Position numbers and translations under genes: made by a program. Below, piece by piece: positions 1 through 6,518 of a stretch of 6,593 bases of DNA (position 1 is its first letter; every line of letters starts with the position of its first letter). The DNA lies in assembly GCA_021809365.1 (NCBI GenBank), contig JAKBAC010000177.1:1-6593 (forward strand), read 5' to 3'. The stretch comes from Planctomycetota bacterium (GTDB lineage: Bacteria; Planctomycetota; Phycisphaerae; WQYP01). The notes under the pieces were generated by a model. It was given only the letters and a program-made list of their open reading frames with translations, searched no databases and was not told where the DNA came from.

Positions 1-256
1 ATTTCCCGCCACCACGCTGGGGCCGGGATACTTCAAAGATATGCTGGCGGTCATGCCGTACTTAAAACTCACCCCCACCGGCGGCGTCGATGCAAAAACC
101 GCCGGCGCCTTTATTGCCGCCGGCGCGGTAGCCGTCGGAGCCGGATCGTCGCTAGTCAGCAAGGCAGCGCTAGCCGCAGGCGATTTTGCAACCATCCGCC
201 AGGCGGCGGCCGAACTGGTTCAAGCGGTTAAGGCCGCGCGGGCGGCGGTGCGATAG
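1..256 (+). CDS. eda: KDPG/KHG aldolase, C-terminal part (5' end outside window)
   Basis: Partial gene read in the frame whose first full codon is at position 2; it ends at a TAG (254-256) and gives 84 residues. The product begins FPATTLGPGYFKDML and contains PTGGVD followed by a Gly/Ala-rich stretch (GAVAVGAGSSLV). These match the last part of the TIM barrel of class I 2-keto-3-deoxy-6-phosphogluconate / 4-hydroxy-2-oxoglutarate aldolases: the FPA segment directly follows the Schiff-base lysine, and PTGG plus the later GxGS loop bind the substrate phosphate. The lysine itself should lie about two residues before the window. The family splits KDPG into pyruvate and glyceraldehyde 3-phosphate in the Entner-Doudoroff or hexuronate pathways, in the cytoplasm. 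The ATG at 41 is an internal methionine, not the start. The gene converges on mraY and has no evident functional link to the wall genes. The family call is firm; the exact substrate is not. Confidence 0.88.
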   Translation, partial: FPATTLGPGYFKDMLAVMPYLKLTPTGGVDAKTAGAFIAAGAVAVGAGSSLVSKAALAAGDFATIRQAAAELVQAVKAARAAVR

Positions 257-263
257 GTTACGA

Positions 264-382
264 TACAGTATTGATCAGTACATTCAGTATTTGGCAGTAG
301 GCACAGTAAACGGGGCAAGCTGGGGCCAGCTTCTCATGCCGAACAAAATACTGATAATACTGATAATACTGAGCCCACTGTA
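264..382. repeat. Nested interrupted palindrome of CAGTA/TACTG units between convergent genes
   Basis: CAGTA occurs at 266-270, 276-280, 285-289, 295-299 and 304-308 (spacing 10, 9, 10, 9). Its complement TACTG occurs at 349-353, 358-362 and 367-371, with a variant CACTG at 376-380 (spacing exactly 9; the unit TACTGATAA is perfect twice). Four pairs are arranged symmetrically: 266/380, 276/371, 285/362 and 295/353 are centred at 323, 323.5, 323.5 and 324. The central hairpin at 317-332 is centred at 324.5. Folded, this gives stems TACAGT, TCAGTA, TCAGTA and CAGTA separated by 3-5 nt internal loops, then a loop of about 17 nt per side, then the 7-bp inner stem. The fifth CAGTA (304-308) has no partner. 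An alternative register pairs CAGTATTGATCAGTA (266-280) with 358-371 through a single bulge. The structure fills most of the gap between the aldolase and mraY stops. Its function is unknown: a bidirectional 3'-end structure, a binding array or a remnant repeat element are all possible. Confidence 0.8.
317..332. other. Inner hairpin AAGCTGG-GG-CCAGCTT
   Basis: A perfect 7-bp inverted repeat with a 2-nt gap (in practice 6 bp closing a GGGC tetraloop) sits at the middle of the larger palindrome. It would fold the same way in transcripts from either strand, so it could mark the 3' ends of both convergent messages. No T-run follows on either strand, so it does not meet the definition of an intrinsic terminator. 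Confidence 0.55.
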
Positions 383-426
383 AAACGAGGTTCTAAACGC
401 CATGTATCATGCCACCTGTAACAACG

Positions 427-1542
427 CTACCGCAATTTGACGGTTGCTAACGCGATGGCTGCAAACAGCGCGGAAAGCAGCCAGAAGCGTACTACGATCT
501 GCGGTTCGCTCCACCCTTTGAGATGAAAGTGATGGTGAATCGGGCTGCATAAAAAAACTTTTTTTCCGTGCGTGGCTTTGAAGTAACCGACCTGAATCAT
601 CACGCTCATAGCTTCGATGACAAATATTCCCCCCACCACCAATAACATGGGTTCCTGCCGAATGACAATCGCCACATACCCCACCACCCCGCCCAGTGCC
701 AATGAGCCGGTATCCCCCATGAACACCTGTGCCGGATTGCAATTAAACCAGAGAAATCCCAGGCAGGACCCCGTAATGGAACCACAGAGAATCGCCAATT
801 CGCCCGCCTCTCGAATGTGGTTGAAGTTTAAATTCAGCGCCCAACGGGCATCACCGGTGACATAGGCCAGAATCATAAAAGCAAACGCGACAATGGCCAT
901 GCAGCCGCTGGCCAGGCCGTCCATGCCGTCGGTCAGGTTGACCGCGTTGCTGGTTCCGGTGATGACCACCACGGAAATAATGGCAAAAAGCCAGGTGGGT
1001 AAAACAAGATGGCTTGGTAAAAAGGGCCAGTTAAGATAATGGGCCTGGTCATATTTTCCGTGGTAATAAATGAACAACGCCAGCAACACGCCCAGGCCAA
1101 TCTGAAAAACCATTTTCTCCCACCAGAACAATCCGTCGCGGCTGCCCGGGACGCGCCGTTTGGCCGTCAGCTTAAGCCAATCGTCCACGCCGCCGAGCGT
1201 TCCAAGATAAATCAGACACAGCAAGCCCATCCGCACATAAAAATTGTCCAGACGTGCGAAGATCAATGTCGTAAGAAAAATACTTAAGATAATCAACATG
1301 CCCCCCATCGTGGGCGTGTTGGCTTTGGAACTGGTCAAGGCGTTGATCTGGGCATGGTTGAACTCCGGCTGATCGCCAAGCTTTTGCCGGCGCAGCCATT
1401 CTATGGTTGGCCGCCCCGCCATCAGCACCATCAGGAAACTGAAAATAATGGCCAGCGCGGAGCGGAAAATAACCACATCGATAGGCCAATGCCCGGGCAA
1501 CCAATGATGTCCCGCCATCCATGTATATATTAGATACAGCAA
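427..1542 (-). CDS. mraY: Phospho-N-acetylmuramoyl-pentapeptide transferase (MraY)
   Basis: Integral membrane enzyme that moves phospho-MurNAc-pentapeptide from UDP to undecaprenyl phosphate, making lipid I on the cytoplasmic face of the membrane. The 371-residue product is close to the usual 360 and is collinear with the E. coli protein to its last residues (ATVKLR against ATLKVR). Visible motifs: NTPTMGG (75-81), GGVDDWLKL with the catalytic-site Asp pair at 120-121, NAVNLTDGMDGL (199-210), FLWFNCNPAQVFMGDTGSLALGG with Asp277, and PIHHHFHLKGW (334-344) with the His triplet at 336-338. About ten hydrophobic helices are apparent, the first near 22-42 and the last near 351-367. The start is TTG at 1540-1542, supported by GGAGG ten bases upstream; the first in-frame ATG (codon 9) is too far from it. 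The gene lies 25 bp after murF and is the last of the run. No murD or ftsW follows. Confidence 0.97.
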   Translation of the reverse strand: MLYLIYTWMAGHHWLPGHWPIDVVIFRSALAIIFSFLMVLMAGRPTIEWLRRQKLGDQPEFNHAQINALTSSKANTPTMGGMLIILSIFLTTLIFARLDNFYVRMGLLCLIYLGTLGGVDDWLKLTAKRRVPGSRDGLFWWEKMVFQIGLGVLLALFIYYHGKYDQAHYLNWPFLPSHLVLPTWLFAIISVVVITGTSNAVNLTDGMDGLASGCMAIVAFAFMILAYVTGDARWALNLNFNHIREAGELAILCGSITGSCLGFLWFNCNPAQVFMGDTGSLALGGVVGYVAIVIRQEPMLLVVGGIFVIEAMSVMIQVGYFKATHGKKVFLCSPIHHHFHLKGWSEPQIVVRFWLLSALFAAIALATVKLR

Positions 1543-1552
1543 AAGTAATAAT

Positions 1553-1557
1553 CCTCC
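1553..1557 (-). promoter_or_regulatory. Shine-Dalgarno GGAGG deciding the TTG start of mraY
   Basis: The minus strand reads CCTGGAGGATTATTACTTTTG: GGAGG, ten bases, then TTG. It is the strongest ribosome binding site in the window and lies in the 25-bp gap after the murF stop, so mraY can initiate independently, unlike murE and murF, which overlap their upstream genes. Confidence 0.8.
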
Positions 1558-1567
1558 AGGTAGTGAA

Positions 1568-2989
1568 TTACACGGTGCCTGCGGGAATTTGTTCCGCCGC
1601 CCGAATCAGGTCCAGCACTTTTTCCAATCGCGTCCCGCGAGACGCTTTCAGCAATATCACATCCGATGGGGTAAGGAGTTTGGGCAGTTCCGCAGCGGCA
1701 ACTCCGACATCGGCAAAGTGATGAACCTCCATACCCTTCAGCCGCGCTTCATGGGCGGCATGAAGCATCAACGGCCCGACAAATATCAGCAAGTCGATGG
1801 GATTTTCCGCGGCCAGCCGGCCCATTTGCCGGTGCAACTCCGCCGAGCCCGGTCCCAGTTCCAGCATATCGCCCAGTATGGCCACGCGCTTAGGGCGTTC
1901 ATCAGCCGCGTCGGGCAATGGTAAAGTCGCAAACATTTTAATGGCCGCCGCCATACTTGTCGGATTGGCATTATACGCGTCATTGATAATCAGATGGCCC
2001 GCAATCCGTAACGGCTCGAGCCGCATGGAAGCCGGTTTCACCGCGCGCAGGCCGGTTTGAATTTCCTCATCCGTCAGGCCCATACGCCGGGCAACGCCGA
2101 TCGCCAGCATCGCGTTGAATACATTATGCCGCCCCAGCAATGGCAGATGATACGCCGTGCGACCGTTGACGACAAAATCTGTGCCGGCCAGTGCCTCATG
2201 AATTTCTGTCGCTTCCATATCGGCACCAGAACCGCCATGACCCACCGTGAAGCGCGGCCCGCGGGTTAAGCGCAAAGCGTTAAGCAATTCGGGCGAATCA
2301 TTGGTTAATAACAAAATACCATCCGGAGCGACAAACCTCGCCAAGGACGCCTCTTCCCGCGCCACGTGAACAATATCCCCCAGAAATTCCAGATGCTCCA
2401 GGCCCACGCCCGTAATAACCACAATGTCCGGTGCCGCCACCTGTCCGAGGGCTTCCATTTCACCAGGCGCGTTGGTGCCCACTTCCACCACCACATATTC
2501 ATGCTGCGGCTGCACGGAAAGCAGCGTTAAGGGAAGTCCGATATTGTTGTTGAAACTTTTAGGGCTGGCAACGCCCGAAAATCGCCCTGATAAAAGGGTA
2601 TGAATAATCTGCTTGGTGGTGGTTTTTCCATTGGATCCCCCCACCGCGACCACTTTTGCCCGTAAATCCCGCCGATACGCCGCCGCCAGTCGGTTTAAGC
2701 CGCGAACCGTGTCATCACATTGCAAAATTGTTACCGAAGCAGCAGCGGCAGCCGCTGCCAACGCATCATCAACCGCACGGGAAACCAGAATGCCGGCGGC
2801 ACCGGCTTCCATCACCGCGGAAATAAAATGATGACCGTCAAAATTCGGTCCGATGATGGCGATAAACAGATCGCCCGGTTGCAAATCCCGGCTGTCGGTG
2901 CTGATGCGGCCTGTAAATTCACGCGTGCCCCGCGCCAGCCAGCGGCTTAGCGTTACCCGGCGAATCTGTTGAAATGGCCATGGCTTCAT
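1568..2989 (-). CDS. murF: UDP-MurNAc-tripeptide--D-alanyl-D-alanine ligase (MurF)
   Basis: Cytoplasmic ATP-dependent ligase that adds D-Ala-D-Ala to UDP-MurNAc-tripeptide, giving the pentapeptide substrate of MraY. The 473-residue product has the three Mur-ligase domains. The N-terminal substrate domain includes ISTDSRDLQPGDLF (29-42). The ATPase domain has P-loop GGSNGKTTT (117-125), FNNNIGLPLTLL (146-157), VEVGTN with Glu169, and GVGLEHLEFLG with His199. The C-terminal domain carries GRHNVFNAMLA (286-296), SMRLEP (321-326), INDAYNANPTSM (335-346) and LGDMLELG (372-379). NNNIG, DAYNANP and GDMLELG separate MurF from MurC, MurD and MurE. ATG overlaps the murE stop by four bases (ATGA), so initiation is probably by reinitiation; I see only a weak Shine-Dalgarno. 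Oddities: Gly117 where Mur P-loops usually have Thr, and seven consecutive alanines (78-84) in the N-terminal domain. Confidence 0.97.
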   Translation of the reverse strand: MKPWPFQQIRRVTLSRWLARGTREFTGRISTDSRDLQPGDLFIAIIGPNFDGHHFISAVMEAGAAGILVSRAVDDALAAAAAAASVTILQCDDTVRGLNRLAAAYRRDLRAKVVAVGGSNGKTTTKQIIHTLLSGRFSGVASPKSFNNNIGLPLTLLSVQPQHEYVVVEVGTNAPGEMEALGQVAAPDIVVITGVGLEHLEFLGDIVHVAREEASLARFVAPDGILLLTNDSPELLNALRLTRGPRFTVGHGGSGADMEATEIHEALAGTDFVVNGRTAYHLPLLGRHNVFNAMLAIGVARRMGLTDEEIQTGLRAVKPASMRLEPLRIAGHLIINDAYNANPTSMAAAIKMFATLPLPDAADERPKRVAILGDMLELGPGSAELHRQMGRLAAENPIDLLIFVGPLMLHAAHEARLKGMEVHHFADVGVAAAELPKLLTPSDVILLKASRGTRLEKVLDLIRAAEQIPAGTV

Positions 2990-4539
2990 GTCATACCGTT
3001 CGTTTGTAAACCTGTCCGATTACCTGGACTGGGTCCCAGCCGCGCAATGATCGCCTTTCGCGCGTGCTCAACATCATCAAAATTATACCGGCTGGTGCCG
3101 ATGATCTGGTAATTTTCATGTCCCTTCCCCGCCAGCAGTATCACGTCGCCGGTCTGCGCAATGTTAACGGCGGCACGTATGGCATCGGCTCGATCTGGAA
3201 TAACTGTAACACGACCGCCCAGATCTCCGGAAAAGCCGGAGAGAATCTGATTTATGATAACCGCCGATCCTTCCGTGCGCGGATTGTCATCGGTGACGAT
3301 AATTGTATCCGCCAGGCGCTGCGCCACCGCCGCCATTTTCGGCCGTTTTGTGGCATCGCGATCGCCCCCGCAGCCAAACACACAGATAATTTTTCCATTC
3401 GTAAAGCCGCGTACAGCGGTCAATACATTTTCCAGGGCATCGTGCGTATGCGCGTAGTCCACCAATACCGAAAACGGCAACTCTTCACGACGCATGCCCG
3501 CGGGCACCACCGGCTGCAATCTGCCGGGAACAATATCTCCCGCTTGCAGGCCGGAAATAATAGGATCCCAATCCACGCCCGCCGCCCGGCAGGCGGCCAT
3601 GGCGCAAAGAATATTCTGCACATTATGCCGCCCGACCAGCGCCGTATGAAGCGTTAGATTTTCGCCGGTGCACGTGCCAATGGCCAATTCCATGCCCTTT
3701 GAATTCATGGCACGAATGGTGCAGGAATAATCCGCAGCGCACTGGATGCCGTAAGATATTTTTCTTGCCCGACAATCCCGGACCATTCGACCGCTCCATG
3801 AATCCTGGGCGTTGAGAATCGCAAAGGCGTGCGGGGCCAGAGATTCAAACAGCCGCGCTTTAGCGTCCGCATATTTTTCCCTGGTTCCGTGATAATCCAG
3901 ATGATCGCCGGTGAGATTGCTGAACATGGCCACTTGCACATCCAGGCCGGCAAGCCGATTTTGGGCTAAGGCATGGCTGCTGGCCTCCAGCGCGACAGCT
4001 TGCACGCCATGATTGCGCATCCGCGCCAGAAGTGCGGCAAGTTCCACCGGGCCGGGCGTGGTCATCGGGCTTTCCACCACTGTTTTGCCGTCATCCAGTT
4101 GCACGGTGCCAATTAAGCCGCAGGCGATGGACGCCTTGTGCATGATGCTGCGAATGAGATACGTTGTTGTGGTTTTGCCATTGGTTCCTGTTACCGCCAG
4201 CAGTTTCATGCCACGGGCGGGAAAGTTGTAAATCGCCTGGGCCAAAAATCCCAACGCTTGCGTTGGAGAATCGCAGGCGATAATGACTGCGTGGCCCTGC
4301 GACGGCACACACTGCGGCTGATCGGTGACAATCGCCGCGGCTCCGCGCCCGATAGCCTCTGAGATAAATTCCTGGCCGGCATTTTTGCTGCCGGTTTTGG
4401 CTACAAATAAATCCCCCGGCTGCACCGTTCGTGAATCTTCCACGACACGGGAAATAATTGGATCAACGGCGCGATGATCGCTGGAAATTTTCCGCAAGGG
4501 AATAACCGCAGATTCCAGGAGATCACTAAGTTTCATCAT
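2986..4539 (-). CDS. murE: UDP-MurNAc-L-Ala-D-Glu--meso-diaminopimelate ligase (MurE)
   Basis: Cytoplasmic ATP-dependent ligase adding the third stem-peptide residue. The product is 517 residues, slightly longer than the usual 490-500. Motifs in order: VEDSRTVQPGDLFVA (33-47), P-loop TGTNGKTTT (117-125), MTTPGPVEL (159-167), LEASSHALAQNRL (184-196), NLTGDHLDYHGT (208-219), the lysine that is carbamylated in the family (Lys227, in ADAKARLF), GRHNVQNILCA (303-313), DYAHTHDALENVL (361-373), FGCGGDRDATKRP (388-400), TDDNPRTE (416-423) and LLAGKGHENYQ (468-478). The DNPR motif (418-421) is the known signature for meso-DAP rather than L-lysine, so meso-DAP peptidoglycan is inferred. The ATG at 4537-4539 shares its A with the ftsI stop (TGATG). 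A second in-frame ATG follows directly, so the true start could be one codon later. AAGGA lies 11 bases before the first ATG, inside ftsI. Residues that differ from the common form are His366 and Ala396. Confidence 0.97.
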   Translation of the reverse strand: MMKLSDLLESAVIPLRKISSDHRAVDPIISRVVEDSRTVQPGDLFVAKTGSKNAGQEFISEAIGRGAAAIVTDQPQCVPSQGHAVIIACDSPTQALGFLAQAIYNFPARGMKLLAVTGTNGKTTTTYLIRSIMHKASIACGLIGTVQLDDGKTVVESPMTTPGPVELAALLARMRNHGVQAVALEASSHALAQNRLAGLDVQVAMFSNLTGDHLDYHGTREKYADAKARLFESLAPHAFAILNAQDSWSGRMVRDCRARKISYGIQCAADYSCTIRAMNSKGMELAIGTCTGENLTLHTALVGRHNVQNILCAMAACRAAGVDWDPIISGLQAGDIVPGRLQPVVPAGMRREELPFSVLVDYAHTHDALENVLTAVRGFTNGKIICVFGCGGDRDATKRPKMAAVAQRLADTIIVTDDNPRTEGSAVIINQILSGFSGDLGGRVTVIPDRADAIRAAVNIAQTGDVILLAGKGHENYQIIGTSRYNFDDVEHARKAIIARLGPSPGNRTGLQTNGMT

Positions 4540-6497
4540 CAGTGGCTCAATCCTTTGAGTCGCTTTAACAGGGACTCTTTACCCCACCACGGATCCGTCT
4601 TGGGTCCTTGATCAGGCGGCACCTGCAAATACTGCAAGGACCTGGTCAGAATTTGAGAACAGGCCGGCCCGGCCACCGTTCCGCCAAAATGCCCGAGATG
4701 CGGATCAGGCTCATGCACACACACCACACAGATCAGCCGCGGATTGGGCCGCGGGCCGCCGGCAATAAAGGTCGCGTTATATTGGTGGGCGTGATAACCA
4801 TCCTGGCCCGCGATCGCAAGATTGGCGGTGCCGGTTTTTCCAAACAACCGATACAGCGGTGAAATGGCATATTGCCCGGTCCCCTTCACCATCACCTGTT
4901 CCATGGCCCGGCGAACCAGTTTTTCAGTTTGACGCGGGACGATTTTCTTCCACGGCTGAGGCCCGGCGATCTGCGACCAGGTTTCCAGTTTGCCGGGGCT
5001 GACTTCCACGGCTTTAACGATCTGCGGCGTGGGCAACCATCCGCCGTTGGCAATGGCGCACAGCCCCCTCGCTAATTGTAAGGGCGTAACCGCAATGCCA
5101 TAACCGAATGAAACGCTGGTCTCCATACCTTTGGTCCATTGGGATTCCGGACGGACCATGCCAGGCGATTCACCGGGCAGAACGCAACCGGTCATTTGTC
5201 CGAATCCAAAGGAATGGATTGCCTGATATTCCATGGGGATACCCATTTTCCAGCCGATCTGCGTCATACCGATATTACTGGAATAGACGAGAATGTTTTC
5301 CACCGTAAGGTTCGGCCAGCCGCCCACATCTTCAATCAGCCGCCCTGTCGGGTCACGATAGCGGCCGTTGTAGGTGTCAAAAACCGTGTTGAGCGTCACC
5401 ACATTATTTTTCAGCGCCCAGGAAAGATTGTAGGGTTTGAACACAGAGCCCGGTTCGTAAGGATCGGTTACCGCGCGATTGCGCCAGAAATTCGATGGCG
5501 TTTTCTGGTAGTCATTGGGATCCAGTTCCGGGTAATTGGCCATCGCCAGTATATCGCCGTTCCATGGATTCATCACAATGGCCACGGCACTGCGGGGCTT
5601 GAACTGTTTTCCGGCTTTATCAAGTTCGTGTTGCGCGATCTGCTGGATCGTTGTATCCAAGGTCAGCCACACGCGCATGCCGTCGCTGGGCAGGCGGTAT
5701 CCTTTTTTCTTGATCCATAACGCCCGCGCGGCAGCATCTTTTACATAAACCGCCTGGCCGCTGCGGCCCACGAGCAGCGAATTCAACTGTTCTTCCAAAC
5801 CATTAAGACCCGTTTCAGAATTGGCAAAACCAATGACCTGCCCGGCAAAATCTCCCAGTGGATAAACACGACGCGTCGAGAGTATAAATCCAATTCCATC
5901 CAGGGCGTTAAAATACTCCTGCGCCAGGACCGGATGATGACGGTGCAGCGCGGCGCGGCACTGCGCGATCAACGACCGTTTGATGGTTTCAAAATGGTGG
6001 TAGAAGGCATAATTGGCTCCGCGTTTAAGCCAGACAAAGCGCCGCAATTTACCGCTGGTGTAATACAGCCGGCTTTTTAGCCACGGAAGAAAATCGGCGG
6101 AATTTTCATTCAGCACGCGCCCCATGGCCCGAGCCATGATCTTATGCGACGCGACAAGTTGCGCGCCGGACAGGGTATTAAGCACCCCCTTAGGATCAAA
6201 AATATAACCCGGATCGGCAAACATGTTGTAGACCCGAACGCTGCCGGCAATAAGCGTAGAATCCGTCGTGTATATTGACGCGCGACGCGCCATGAGCGTA
6301 ACGCTTACATCATGTTGCGAGTGCAGGCTGCCGGCATCGGCTTGCGTCACATGGGTTTGAATCCACATCACCCGAGCGGCCAGCCCGATTAACAGCACGG
6401 CGGCAAAAGCGAGCACGCTCGTGGAAAGCCGATCGGCTCTCAGCAATGCGTTACCGTGATTGTTGTTCTGTTCCGCCATGGTATTCTTACCTGTCAT
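4539..6497 (-). CDS. ftsI: Class B penicillin-binding protein, septal transpeptidase FtsI/PBP3
   Basis: Bitopic inner-membrane transpeptidase that cross-links peptidoglycan at the division septum. The 652-residue product (E. coli PBP3 is 588) has a short cytoplasmic tail, one transmembrane segment (about 26-46), an N-terminal pedestal domain (about 60-270) including FVWLKRG (154-160), RRVYPLGDFAGQVIGF (209-224) and GLEEQLNSLL (233-242), then a transpeptidase domain. Active-site motifs are complete: SVFK (351-354, nucleophile Ser351, in YEPGSVFKP), SSN (406-408) and KTGT (554-557). ETSVSFGYGIAVTPLQLA (459-476) and the near-C-terminal FGGTVAGP (604-611) are also typical. There is no PASTA domain. 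Assignment to FtsI rather than an elongation PBP2 rests on its place before murE. The ATG at 6497 has no clear Shine-Dalgarno; the in-frame ATG at 6479 (residue 7) has AGG ten bases upstream and may be the real start. The family's RGxIxDRxG box is degenerate (ARRASIYTTDS, 70-80). Confidence 0.95.
   Translation of the reverse strand: MTGKNTMAEQNNNHGNALLRADRLSTSVLAFAAVLLIGLAARVMWIQTHVTQADAGSLHSQHDVSVTLMARRASIYTTDSTLIAGSVRVYNMFADPGYIFDPKGVLNTLSGAQLVASHKIMARAMGRVLNENSADFLPWLKSRLYYTSGKLRRFVWLKRGANYAFYHHFETIKRSLIAQCRAALHRHHPVLAQEYFNALDGIGFILSTRRVYPLGDFAGQVIGFANSETGLNGLEEQLNSLLVGRSGQAVYVKDAAARALWIKKKGYRLPSDGMRVWLTLDTTIQQIAQHELDKAGKQFKPRSAVAIVMNPWNGDILAMANYPELDPNDYQKTPSNFWRNRAVTDPYEPGSVFKPYNLSWALKNNVVTLNTVFDTYNGRYRDPTGRLIEDVGGWPNLTVENILVYSSNIGMTQIGWKMGIPMEYQAIHSFGFGQMTGCVLPGESPGMVRPESQWTKGMETSVSFGYGIAVTPLQLARGLCAIANGGWLPTPQIVKAVEVSPGKLETWSQIAGPQPWKKIVPRQTEKLVRRAMEQVMVKGTGQYAISPLYRLFGKTGTANLAIAGQDGYHAHQYNATFIAGGPRPNPRLICVVCVHEPDPHLGHFGGTVAGPACSQILTRSLQYLQVPPDQGPKTDPWWGKESLLKRLKGLSH
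4546..4559 (-). promoter_or_regulatory. Hairpin carrying the murE Shine-Dalgarno in its loop
   Basis: The minus strand reads CTCAA-AGGA-TTGAG, a perfect 5-bp inverted repeat whose tetraloop is the AGGA core of the murE ribosome binding site. It lies within the last codons of ftsI, so ribosomes finishing ftsI would melt it just before the TGATG junction. Five bp is short and could be chance; the ribosome binding site call is firmer than the hairpin. Confidence 0.45.
6490..6492 (-). promoter_or_regulatory. Possible Shine-Dalgarno favouring the second ftsI ATG
   Basis: AGG (in ACAGGTAAGA) lies ten bases before the ATG at 6477-6479, while nothing similar precedes the ATG at 6495-6497. With the downstream start, FtsI would begin MAEQNNN and be six residues shorter. 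Confidence 0.4.
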
Positions 6498-6518
6498 GGT
6501 ATTGACTGTAACAATTTT

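Noticed and set aside
317..345. Intrinsic (rho-independent) terminator for the aldolase or mraY
   Set aside because: The hairpin is short and no T-run follows it on either strand. A structural role in 3'-end formation remains possible, but the standard definition is not met.
266..380. CRISPR array
   Set aside because: Units of 5 bp with 4-5 bp spacers, inverted on the two sides, are far from CRISPR repeat and spacer lengths, and no cas gene is present.
264..382. LexA-type SOS box (TACTGT...ACAGTA)
   Set aside because: The half-sites are present, but in the wrong order and spacing: a box needs CTG-N10-CAG, while here the CAG units come first and the CTG units follow, with no such pair at N10.
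186..383. 65-codon plus-strand frame spanning the aldolase end and the palindrome
   Set aside because: It overlaps the aldolase in another frame, has no ribosome binding site, and its isoleucine-rich tail is just the translated TACTGATAA repeat.
2738..2765. Slippage-prone repeat encoding the alanine run in MurF
   Set aside because: The alanine codons are mixed (GCA, GCG, GCT, GCC), so it is not a pure trinucleotide repeat likely to slip.
3064..3657. 197-codon open frame on the plus strand
   Set aside because: It lies wholly inside murE on the opposite strand, shows no recognisable motif, and is the kind of long antisense frame expected opposite a GC-rich gene.
5139..5720. 193-codon open frame on the plus strand
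   Set aside because: Fully antisense to the FtsI transpeptidase domain, with composition and motifs of a shadow frame.
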